Positions 14,775 to 20,350 of a stretch of 20,350 nucleotides of DNA are shown piece by piece. This stretch comes from CAIKKV01 sp044346855 (GTDB lineage Bacteria > Verrucomicrobiota > Kiritimatiellia > CAIKKV01). The notes beneath the pieces are model-generated. The model searched no databases. It was not told the origin of the DNA and saw nothing but the letters and a program-made list of their open reading frames with translations. The position numbers and the translations under genes were made by a program. The number at the start of each line of letters is the position of its first letter. The stretch's first letter is position 1. The stretch spans positions 1 through 20,350 of the forward strand of contig JBIIYJ010000064.1 in the NCBI GenBank assembly GCA_044346855.1, read 5' to 3'.

Positions 14775-15062
14775 GTGAAATTTTTAAGGATAGTTTTCGA
14801 AATTGCGGCCGTGTTGCTCGTGGGGGCCATTTTCACGTTTTTCATCCACGACACCCTCCAGCATTTCCAGGGGGGCTCTAACGTTGCTCTGGATGAGGAT
14901 GCCTATCGGCGGGTCGTGCTTTACCTGGTCCTTACACTGGCGGGCCTTGCCGGCGGCTGGCTGATTTTCAAATATGCCGAGGAGCGCAAGGAGCGCCAGC
15001 TTGAGGCCGAGGAAGAGGCGGCGGAAGAGGCGGCGGAAGAGCGGGCCAAACGGCAGGGCTAG
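14775..15062 (+). CDS. Small two-TM protein with charged coiled tail
   Basis: This 95-residue protein of unknown function starts with GTG and has AAGGAGAAG upstream. Two hydrophobic helices (about 4-24 and 47-66) are separated by a short polar loop. The tail from 67 to 95 is dense in Glu, Lys, Arg and Ala (EERKERQLEAEEEAAEEAAEER) and should form a single long helix or coiled coil in the cytoplasm. No family is recognised. It stands alone between two GTGGAC repeat arrays, upstream of lipA on the same strand with 90 bp between. It is a real-gene candidate on signal strength (RBS, promoter, membrane pattern) rather than homology. Confidence 0.65.
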   Translation: MKFLRIVFEIAAVLLVGAIFTFFIHDTLQHFQGGSNVALDEDAYRRVVLYLVLTLAGLAGGWLIFKYAEERKERQLEAEEEAAEEAAEERAKRQG

Positions 15063-15077
15063 CAGCCTGCGGGCAGA

Positions 15078-15104
15078 GTGGACGGAGTGGACGGGGTGGA
15101 CGGA
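15078..15104. repeat. Three exact GTGGACGG[A/G] nonamers
   Basis: GTGGACGGA, GTGGACGGG and GTGGACGGA run head-to-tail, with a decayed fourth unit GTGGGGAAA. The array lies 50 bp upstream of lipA, just past the small membrane protein gene. It is the same family as the arrays at 14688, 18294 and 18403. Confidence 0.85.
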
Positions 15105-15117
15105 GTGGGGAAAATCA

Positions 15118-15152
15118 TTCCGAAATGGCCCGGCTCGTGATATAGTGGCGAA
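15118..15152 (+). promoter_or_regulatory. Extended -10 promoter for a leaderless lipA
   Basis: TGATATAGT (15138-15146) is an extended -10 element (TGn plus TATAGT, 5 of 6). A weak TTCCGA (15118-15123) lies 17 bp upstream. The six bases GGCGAA (15147-15152) separate the -10 from the ATG at 15153, so the predicted first transcribed base is the start codon. No ribosome binding site is visible. Confidence 0.6.
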
Positions 15153-16034
15153 ATGGCACGTTTACCACCCTGGATCCGGGTTCGGCTGTCGCACAACGAG
15201 GATGCGGCGGCCGTCCGGCATATTCTCGAGAGCGGCCGGCTGAACACCGTGTGTCAGGGCGCGCAATGCCCCAACCAGCACGAGTGTTATAGTCGCGGCA
15301 CGGCCACCTTCATGATCCTGGGCGACATTTGCACGCGCAACTGCCGTTTCTGCGCCGTTGGCCACGGCCGGCCAACTTCCGCGGATGAGGGCGAACCGGT
15401 CCGCGTGGCCGAAGCCGCCTCCAGGATGAAACTCCAGCATGTGGTGGTCACCAGCGTGACCCGGGACGACCTGCCCGATGGTGGCGCCGCCCTTTTCGCC
15501 GCCACGATCCGCGAGATCCGGGCGCGCCTGCCAAAAGCCTCCATCGAGGTGTTGATTCCGGATTTCAAAGGGGACCCGGGGCCCTTGGCGGTCGTGCTGG
15601 AGGCGGGGCCGGACGTCCTCAACCACAACCTGGAGACCGTGAGGCGGTTGCAGTCCGTCATTCGCCCCCAGGCGGATTACGAGCGGTCGCTGGGCGTGCT
15701 GCGCCGTGCGGCCGCCTGGACGGGCGAGCCGAAGGCGCGGGTGAAGTCGGGGCTGATGGTGGGGCTGGGGGAGACGGACGCCGAGATCGACGAGGCGTTG
15801 AAGGATCTGCGGGCGGCGGGCGTGGTGTTCCTGACCATCGGGCAGTATCTGGCGCCGTCGGCGGCCCATGCGGCCGTGGAGCGGTTCGTCACGCCGGAAC
15901 AATTTGAAGCTTACGGGAAGCGGGCTTTGGAACTGGGCTTTACAGGTGTGGCGTCGGCGCCGCTGGTGCGATCGTCGTATCGGGCCGAGCGGATGCTGGA
16001 GGCTGACGGAGTTTGCGGAAAGGCGGAGTCATGA
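15153..16034 (+). CDS. lipA: Lipoyl synthase
   Basis: This 293-residue enzyme inserts two sulfur atoms at C6 and C8 of a protein-bound octanoyl chain, making lipoamide for pyruvate and 2-oxoglutarate dehydrogenases and the glycine cleavage system. The auxiliary-cluster cysteines C34, C39, C45 (CQGAQCPNQHEC) and the radical SAM cysteines C60, C64, C67 (CTRNCRFC) are both present. The C-terminal RSSY (273-276) supplies the serine ligand of the sacrificial cluster. Length and all diagnostic motifs are normal. No octanoyltransferase LipB lies in the window. Its stop overlaps the SpoU methylase start as ATGA (16031-16034), so the two are probably co-translated. The start is consistent with a leaderless promoter directly upstream. 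Confidence 0.97.
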   Translation: MARLPPWIRVRLSHNEDAAAVRHILESGRLNTVCQGAQCPNQHECYSRGTATFMILGDICTRNCRFCAVGHGRPTSADEGEPVRVAEAASRMKLQHVVVTSVTRDDLPDGGAALFAATIREIRARLPKASIEVLIPDFKGDPGPLAVVLEAGPDVLNHNLETVRRLQSVIRPQADYERSLGVLRRAAAWTGEPKARVKSGLMVGLGETDAEIDEALKDLRAAGVVFLTIGQYLAPSAAHAAVERFVTPEQFEAYGKRALELGFTGVASAPLVRSSYRAERMLEADGVCGKAES

Positions 16035-16762
16035 TCGAGGATCGCAAGGAAGAGCAGGCCGTATACGGATTTCGGACCTGCCGGGCCATATTCGAGACCC
16101 GGCGGGAAGACATTGTGCGGATTTTCTACCGGGCTGACCGGCTGCGGGCGCTGGCGCCGATGCTGAAATGGGCGGCTTCGCAGCACCGCGTCTACCGGGA
16201 GTTGAAGGACGAGGATCTGCAGAAGGTCGCCGGGGGGATGCATCACGAGGGCGTGGTGATGGAGGTGCAGCCGCGCCTGATTCGGCGTTTTTCGGCGGAG
16301 GCCATCCGGGCCGGCACGAACTGGGTGGCGGTGGATCGGGTGGAGAATCCGCACAACCTGGGCGCCATTGTGCGGACCTGCGCCTTTTTCGGCATCGAGG
16401 GGCTCATCATGGGCGGCCTGGAGTCGGGCGGCCGGATGAGCAGCGCGTTCCTGCGCATGGCCGAAGGCGGGGCGGAGCGCATCAGCGTGTTTGCCACGCT
16501 GCACCTGGCGCCGTGCCTCGACGTCTTCAAGGAGAAGGGGCTGACGGTGATCGGGCTCGAGACGGATGTGGACGCCAAACTCGGCTCCACGCCCATTCCC
16601 CGGCCCGCGTGCCTGGTGTTCGGCAACGAGAACGAGGGGATGTCCGCCGCGGTTCGGAAGGCCTGCACCAAGCTTGTGGCCATTCCCGGCACCTGGCCGG
16701 GCGCGTCGTTGAACGTGTCGGTCACCGTTGGCGTGGCGGTGGCGGAACTGATGCGGAAGTAG
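16031..16762 (+). CDS. SpoU/TrmH-family RNA 2'-O-ribose methyltransferase
   Basis: This 243-residue protein has a short N-terminal substrate-binding domain (14-80, with FRTCRAIFETR) and the trefoil-knot SPOUT domain. Motif 1 is ENPHNLGAIVRTCAFFG (105-121), motif 2 LVFGNENEGMS (195-205) and motif 3 IPGTWPGASLNVSV (218-231). These bind S-adenosylmethionine and carry the catalytic arginine and serine-asparagine. The family methylates ribose 2'-OH in tRNA or 23S rRNA; which site cannot be told from sequence. ATG 16031, overlapping the lipA stop, is preferred over the in-frame TTG 16013 because GGCGGAG lies just upstream. It ends just before the palindromic repeat element it shares with the convergent GH4 gene. 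Confidence 0.92.
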   Translation: MIEDRKEEQAVYGFRTCRAIFETRREDIVRIFYRADRLRALAPMLKWAASQHRVYRELKDEDLQKVAGGMHHEGVVMEVQPRLIRRFSAEAIRAGTNWVAVDRVENPHNLGAIVRTCAFFGIEGLIMGGLESGGRMSSAFLRMAEGGAERISVFATLHLAPCLDVFKEKGLTVIGLETDVDAKLGSTPIPRPACLVFGNENEGMSAAVRKACTKLVAIPGTWPGASLNVSVTVGVAVAELMRK

Positions 16763-16784
16763 CAAGCAGGCGGAAGAAGAGGGG

Positions 16785-16893
16785 TCAGGGTTCGGGGTTC
16801 AGGGTTCGGGCAATAGGACCTATAAGTCCTATAGGACCTATTGCTTGAACCCCTGAACCGCTGAACCCCTGAACCCTGAACCCTCCCCCCCCC
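16785..16893. repeat. Long imperfect inverted repeat of heptamers with a 9-mer core
   Basis: The left arm (16785-16810) is TCAGGGT, TCGGGGT, TCAGGGT, TCGGG. The core 16811-16843 has 14-bp arms (one mismatch) around AGTCC and is itself built of AATAGGACC, TATAAGTCC and TATAGGACC nonamers. The right arm (from 16844) is TGAACCCC, TGAACCGC, TGAACCCC, TGAACCC and TGAACCC, then a run of nine C. Arms pair through most of their length, giving a stem of about 40 bp between the convergent RNA methylase and GH4 genes. A bidirectional terminator function is inferred. Confidence 0.85.
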
Positions 16894-18221
16894 TATATCT
16901 GCATTTTCTTGAACCGGGGCAGGTAGGGCTTGTTCTTGAGGAGCATCTCCTGGACCATCTTTTTGATTTCGGCCAGGGAGAGGACGGCGGCGGAGAGGGG
17001 ATCGTAGCAGATTGACTGGTAGACGAGGCGGGGGTCGCCGGTGAGGGCGGCTTCGACGGCCATTTCCTCCACCGACACGCTGACCTGGTTGAGGGCGGCC
17101 AGTTGCGGGGGGAGGGGGCCGACGTGGATGGGGTTGAAGCCGCGGCGGTCGACGAGCACCGGCACTTCCACGCAGCAGCCTTCCTTGAGGTTGTCGATCA
17201 GTTTGGTGTTGGCCACGTTGCCGCTGAAGGAGTAGAGTTCGCCGCCCATCCAGGCGTTGATGATGTAGGCCGCGTATTCGTGGCCGCGATCCAGGCTGAT
17301 GGGCGCGCCCTTCTTGAACCATTCCTTGATGTTCTTTTTCCAGTTTTTCTTGTTCTTGGCGTAGGAGTCAAGGATGTAGGCGTAGTGGCCGGGATTCCAG
17401 TTCGTGCCGGTGGTGCAATATTTCTTGATCAGGTCCGGGCGCTTGCGGAACCACCAGTTGTATTCCGAGTTGTGCCCGCTCGATTCGGTGACGTAATAAT
17501 CCAGCGCCAGGTACATCTCGTTGCGGACCTGCTCGGCGTTGTAGATTTTCCTGTCGGTCGTGATGGCCTTGTGGATCCTGGGGTAGGCGTCCTTGCCCTT
17601 GACCTTGAAGTCGAGGTAGAAGGCCTGGTGGTTGATGCCCGCGCAGGTGTAGGTGACGTCCGCCATCTTCGCGTTGATCCACTTGGCCAGCATCTCGGCG
17701 GTGCCCTGCACGCTGTGGCAGAGGCCGGTGGTCTTGATGAACGATTCGCGCTGCATGGCGCGGCAGAGCATGGCCATGGGGTTTGTGTAGTTCAGCAGGA
17801 CCGCGTTGGGACAGCATTCTTCCATGTCCTTGACGATGGAGACCATGACCGGGATCGTGCGCAGGGCGCGGAAGACGCCGCTGACGCTGCGCGTGTCGCC
17901 CACATTCGTGTCGATGCCGTATTTCTTGGGAATCAGGATGTCGTGCTGCCAGACCTCCACGCCGCCGTTCAGGATGGTGCACAGGACGGCGTCGGCGCCC
18001 TTGAGCGCCTCGCGCCGGTTCATCGTGGCGATCACCTTGGCGGGATAGTTGCCCTGGGCGATGATGGATTCGCAAGCCTTCTTGGCGAAGGCGAGGCGTT
18101 CCTTGTCGATGTCCATGAGGACCAGCGTGGCATCGCGAAGCAGGGGGAAGGTGAGGATGTCGCGAACGAGTCCGCGGGTGAAGCCGAGGCTGCCGGCGCC
18201 GATGAAGGTGATGCGTGCCAT
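16893..18221 (-). CDS. GH4 family NAD-dependent glycosidase (alpha-galactosidase MelA-like)
   Basis: This 442-residue protein has the size of MelA/AglA (about 450). An N-terminal Rossmann motif FIGAGSLGFTRGL (6-18) binds NAD+. NYTNPM (144-149), GLCHSVQG (166-173, C168 and H169) and GINHQAF (195-201, H198) supply the Mn2+ and substrate ligands of GH4 enzymes, which cleave by oxidation at C3 and elimination. The DTRSVSGVFRALRTIP region (109-124) also fits. Substrate could be alpha-galactosides, alpha-glucosides or a glucuronide; MelA-like is the best guess. ATG 18221 is chosen because AAAGGAG lies 8 nt upstream; extending the frame only adds translated repeat. It is the second glycosidase in the window and is flanked by direct copies of the TGAACCC array. 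Confidence 0.92.
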   Translation of the reverse strand: MARITFIGAGSLGFTRGLVRDILTFPLLRDATLVLMDIDKERLAFAKKACESIIAQGNYPAKVIATMNRREALKGADAVLCTILNGGVEVWQHDILIPKKYGIDTNVGDTRSVSGVFRALRTIPVMVSIVKDMEECCPNAVLLNYTNPMAMLCRAMQRESFIKTTGLCHSVQGTAEMLAKWINAKMADVTYTCAGINHQAFYLDFKVKGKDAYPRIHKAITTDRKIYNAEQVRNEMYLALDYYVTESSGHNSEYNWWFRKRPDLIKKYCTTGTNWNPGHYAYILDSYAKNKKNWKKNIKEWFKKGAPISLDRGHEYAAYIINAWMGGELYSFSGNVANTKLIDNLKEGCCVEVPVLVDRRGFNPIHVGPLPPQLAALNQVSVSVEEMAVEAALTGDPRLVYQSICYDPLSAAVLSLAEIKKMVQEMLLKNKPYLPRFKKMQI

Positions 18222-18247
18222 GGTGCGTTCTCCTTTGAAAAGCGGTA

Positions 18248-18275
18248 ACCATAGCAAATGGAGGAGATAGTTCAA
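18248..18275 (-). promoter_or_regulatory. Candidate extended -10 promoter for the GH4 gene
   Basis: On the minus strand TTGAAC (18275-18270) and TATGGT (18253-18248) are 16 bp apart, with TGC directly before the -10 giving an extended element. The predicted start near 18241 leaves a leader of about 20 nt with AAAGGAG. Motif evidence only. Confidence 0.55.
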
Positions 18276-18293
18276 GGAAAAGGGGATGAAAGA

Positions 18294-18329
18294 GTGGACA
18301 CAGTGGACAGAGTGGACACAGTGGACAGA
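18294..18329. repeat. Four perfect alternating nonamers GTGGACACA/GTGGACAGA
   Basis: GTGGACACA (18294-18302), GTGGACAGA, GTGGACACA and GTGGACAGA (to 18329) follow without error. The real period is therefore an 18-bp unit repeated twice, indicating recent duplication of a nonamer pair. It lies upstream of the GH4 promoter. Confidence 0.95.
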
Positions 18330-18335
18330 AAACCC

Positions 18336-18390
18336 TTGAACCGCTGAACCCTGAACCCTGAACCCTGAACCCTGAACCCTTTCCCCCCCC
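18336..18390. repeat. TGAACCC heptamer array ending in a C8 run
   Basis: TTGAACCGC (18336-18344) is followed by five identical TGAACCC heptamers (18345-18379), then TTT and eight C. The order (CTTGAACC, then GC-containing unit, then TGAACCC units, then poly-C) repeats that of the right arm at 16844-16893, in the same orientation, on the other side of the GH4 gene. Confidence 0.95.
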
Positions 18391-18402
18391 TTCCCTTGAT
18401 GG

Positions 18403-18432
18403 GTGGACGGTGTGGCGGATGGATGATAGAGT
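18403..18432 (+). promoter_or_regulatory. Candidate promoter of the pseudouridine synthase in nonamer repeat
   Basis: TGGACG (18404-18409, 4 of 6) inside a GTGGACGGT nonamer is 17 bp from TAGAGT (18427-18432, 4 of 6), which carries an upstream TGA extension (18424-18426). The -10 ends 7 nt before ATG 18440, so the message could be nearly leaderless. GAGGGG between them could alternatively be a very close Shine-Dalgarno. Confidence 0.4.
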
Positions 18433-18439
18433 GAGGGGC

Positions 18440-19378
18440 ATGAACAATCCATCCAGTCGGGCGCCCCGGCAATCCACCGTGACCGCGCCGGAGGCGGCGT
18501 CGGGGATGGCGCTGGCGGATTTCCTGGCGGACCGGTTTCCGCAAGTGGGGCGGGCGGAATGGCTCCGGCGGCTGGCGGCGGGGGGCGTGACGGACGATGC
18601 GGGCGCGCCGCTTCCCGCGGATTGGGTCGTCCCCGGGCGGATCCGCATCCGCTACAGCCGCGAGGTGGCGGCCGAGCCGGCGATTCCCTTCGAGGAGACG
18701 ATCATTTACCGGGATGAGCGGCTCCTGGTTGTGGACAAGCCCCATTTCGTGCCGGTGACGCCATCGGGCCCGTGGGTCAACGAATGCCTGCTTTACCGCC
18801 TGATGCGCAAGACGGGGTGCGGGGATCTGGTCCCGCTGCACCGGCTTGACCGCGAGACGGCCGGGGTGACGCTTTTTTCCGCCGAGCCCGCCTCGCGGGC
18901 CGCCTATTCAGCCCTGTTCATGAAGGGCCGGGCGCGCAAGCGTTACGAGGCCATCGCGGCGCTGCCGGCCGAGGCCGAGGCCGGGGGCGGGGAGTGGGAG
19001 GTCGAGGGTCGCATCGTGAAAGGGGAGCCGTGGTTCCGGATGAAGGAAATCCCCGGCCCGGCGAACGCGCTCACCCGCATCCGGCTGATCGAAGCCCGCG
19101 GCGTCTGGGGGCGATTTTCAATCGAGCCCATGAGCGGCAAGCAGCACCAGATCCGGCTGCACATGGCCCGGATCGGCGCGCCCATTGTCAACGACTGGCT
19201 CTACCCGGAACTTCAGCCCGAGCCGAAGGCGGGCGTGGACAGGCCGCTGCTGCTGCTGGCGGGGGAGCTGGCGTTCCGCGATCCCGTTACCGGGGACGAG
19301 CGCGTGTTCCGCAGCGGGCTGCGGCTGGACTGGCCGGCGGCGCCGCCCGGGGAGGGCTCGCTCAGCCCGGGTGGATGA
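18440..19378 (+). CDS. RluA-family pseudouridine synthase
   Basis: This 312-residue protein has the RluA family HRLDRETAGV (134-143) with catalytic D137, plus the downstream KRYEAI, SGKQHQIRLHM and GAPIVNDWLYPE motifs. The N terminus (20-75) resembles a short S4-like RNA-binding region (LADFLADRFPQVGRAEWLRRLAAGGV). The family isomerises uridine in rRNA or tRNA; the 'tRNA pseudouridine-32-like' branch is likely but the site is not determined. ATG 18440 is preferred; the in-frame ATG 18419 would only add seven residues. It overlaps the convergent MFS gene by 17 bp at the stops. Confidence 0.92.
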   Translation: MNNPSSRAPRQSTVTAPEAASGMALADFLADRFPQVGRAEWLRRLAAGGVTDDAGAPLPADWVVPGRIRIRYSREVAAEPAIPFEETIIYRDERLLVVDKPHFVPVTPSGPWVNECLLYRLMRKTGCGDLVPLHRLDRETAGVTLFSAEPASRAAYSALFMKGRARKRYEAIAALPAEAEAGGGEWEVEGRIVKGEPWFRMKEIPGPANALTRIRLIEARGVWGRFSIEPMSGKQHQIRLHMARIGAPIVNDWLYPELQPEPKAGVDRPLLLLAGELAFRDPVTGDERVFRSGLRLDWPAAPPGEGSLSPGG

Positions 19379-20350
19379 ACCGGCGGAAGGAGTAGAGGGC
19401 GCGGTCCAGGATGCGGCCGGGCGACTGGATGAGCAGCAGGCGCAGGAACTCGTCGGTCGCCATGGCCTTCGGCTCGTCCAGCCGGCGGCGGAAGAACTGG
19501 GCGCCCAGCGTGCCCATCAGCACGATGGCGTAGAAGAGGCTGTACCTGTTCCAGGTCCAGCCGGAGGCCGCGGGGAAGCCGTTCCCGATGGCGCGGCCCA
19601 GGGCGTCCAGCCCGAATCCCCAGAGGATCGGCATCAGGCCGAGCGTGAGGCTGATCGACACGCTGGAGATGGCGAAGAAGTGGCTCCGCCCCGTGGAGGG
19701 GACGATGCCCATCAGCAGGCGGGTGGAGGCGAGGCCGAGGATGGAATAGCCGACGGCGCCGAACGTGACGATCAGGAAGGGAAGGGCGGGGAAGCGGGGC
19801 AGGGCGCCGGCGGCCAGCGCCATCCAGCCGCTCTGGGAAACCAGGATCAGCAGGCTGGAGAAGGCCATCAGGGGGCGGCTGCCCGTGCGGTCGGCGACGG
19901 GACCCATCAGCAGGACGGTTCCGGCCGCGATGATGCTGCTGTAGGCCGTGAGCGCCAGCACGAGGCTGCTGGAGGCCAGGAAGCCGTCCTTCATGAACGG
20001 CACCCACACCACCCCCAGCGCCGAGATGAAGAGGTTGAACACCACGTTGTACAGGACGAAACGGAAGAAGGGCGGGAAGAGGAGCATCTCCTTCCAGGGC
20101 GGGTGGCCGGCGCCGGCCCGCGGCTTCACCGTCTGCACGTCGGGGATGCGGCGCAGGAAGATCAGGCTGAAGAGGGCGGCGGCGTAGCTGAGCAGGAAGA
20201 GGACGCCGAAGGTGCGGGGGCCTGGGAAAAGGCCGACGCACCAGCTCGAGAGGACCATGGTGCCCGTCAGGGCCGAATACATGCACAGGTTGTCGCGGGA
20301 AATGAAGGCGCCCCGCACCGATTCGGGAACAAGGTGCGTGATCCAGGGCA
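19362..20350 (-). CDS. MFS transporter, 5' end beyond the window
   Basis: The visible 328 residues are a polytopic membrane protein with about nine helices. The frame is open to the window edge: codons upstream of the apparent GTG at 20318 read PWITHLVPES before VRGAFISRDN, the conserved MFS loop 'P...RG.f...r'. The start is therefore outside, and the full protein should be around 420-440 aa. A long polar central loop (about RRIPDVQTVKPRAGAGHPPWKE) separates the halves. MADRTGSRP-type loop 'VADRTGSRPLMAFSS' marks the start of the C-terminal half. The substrate is unknown; a sugar or glycoside role is suggested only by the nearby glycosidases. Confidence 0.85.
   Translation of the reverse strand, partial: PWITHLVPESVRGAFISRDNLCMYSALTGTMVLSSWCVGLFPGPRTFGVLFLLSYAAALFSLIFLRRIPDVQTVKPRAGAGHPPWKEMLLFPPFFRFVLYNVVFNLFISALGVVWVPFMKDGFLASSSLVLALTAYSSIIAAGTVLLMGPVADRTGSRPLMAFSSLLILVSQSGWMALAAGALPRFPALPFLIVTFGAVGYSILGLASTRLLMGIVPSTGRSHFFAISSVSISLTLGLMPILWGFGLDALGRAIGNGFPAASGWTWNRYSLFYAIVLMGTLGAQFFRRRLDEPKAMATDEFLRLLLIQSPGRILDRALYSFRRFIHPG

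Noticed and set aside
15056..15076. Hairpin around the stop codon of the small membrane protein as a terminator
   Set aside because: The CAGG/CCTG stem is short and bulged and no U-tract follows.
18222..18452. N-terminal extension of the GH4 gene
   Set aside because: The frame there only translates the heptamer and nonamer arrays (VQGSGFRVQGS, VHCVHSVHCVH). The family begins at MARITFIGAG, with a good ribosome binding site.
20318..20318. GTG at 20318 as the true start of the MFS transporter
   Set aside because: The frame continues upstream to the window edge with conserved MFS residues (VPES before VRGAF), so the gene is cut by the window.

Overview
This window is a high-GC (roughly two-thirds G+C), gene-dense bacterial chromosome segment. 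An outer-membrane-barrel-like protein, lipoprotein and Tat signals, and several weakly Shine-Dalgarno starts indicate a Gram-negative. The mix of carbohydrate-active enzymes, AmmeMemoRadiSam genes, a squalene-cyclase-like toroid protein and short intergenic tandem repeats fits the PVC superphylum (Kiritimatiellota/Verrucomicrobiota-like). That placement is inference: there is no rRNA or other marker gene here. No tRNA, rRNA, CRISPR array, transposase or integrase was seen. No gene-free stretch exceeds 300 bases; the longest is the 218-bp GH4/pseudouridine-synthase gap at 18222-18439.

Layout. 1-699: an IR hairpin, then a VapBC-type toxin-antitoxin pair. 749-2746: a clan-D (GH36-like) glycosidase, convergent with a predicted outer membrane barrel protein (2760-3623, minus). 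3726-7444: two overlapping ABC half-exporter genes whose motif defects fall in one composite ATP site, predicting a heterodimeric exporter. 7493-8512 (minus): a methyltetrahydrofolate:corrinoid-type methyltransferase without a visible corrinoid partner. 8671-9588 (minus): a secreted alpha/alpha-toroid protein. 9678-14646: the most interesting block. It has a Memo-AMMECR1 fusion with a lipoprotein signal, a translationally coupled polytopic protein with an internal spermidine-synthase-like SAM-fold domain, and, converging on them, the radical SAM enzyme of the same AmmeMemoRadiSam set with a Tat plus lipobox signal. 14775-15062: a small two-TM protein. 15153-16762: lipoyl synthase overlapping a SpoU/TrmH RNA methylase. 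16893-18221 (minus): a GH4 NAD-dependent glycosidase. 18440-19378: an RluA-type pseudouridine synthase. 19362-20350 (minus): an MFS transporter running off the window.

A second layer is in the gaps. Short tandem arrays of two unit lengths occupy most intergenic spaces of any size between 7.4 and 18.5 kb: heptamers (T[TC]CGCTA; AACCCTG and variants) and nonamers (GTGGACRGA-type; TATAGGACC-type). The GH4 gene is bracketed by two direct copies of the TGAACCC array, each ending in a C8-9 run. Three genes (lipA, the radical SAM gene and the pseudouridine synthase gene) have -10-like hexamers placed so that transcription would begin at or within a base or two of the start codon, suggesting leaderless mRNAs.

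Together, the genes suggest a heterotrophic sugar user (two glycosidases and an MFS carrier) with an exporter pair. The AmmeMemoRadiSam block appears to be targeted to the cell envelope. Its biochemical role is not established and cannot be read from sequence alone.
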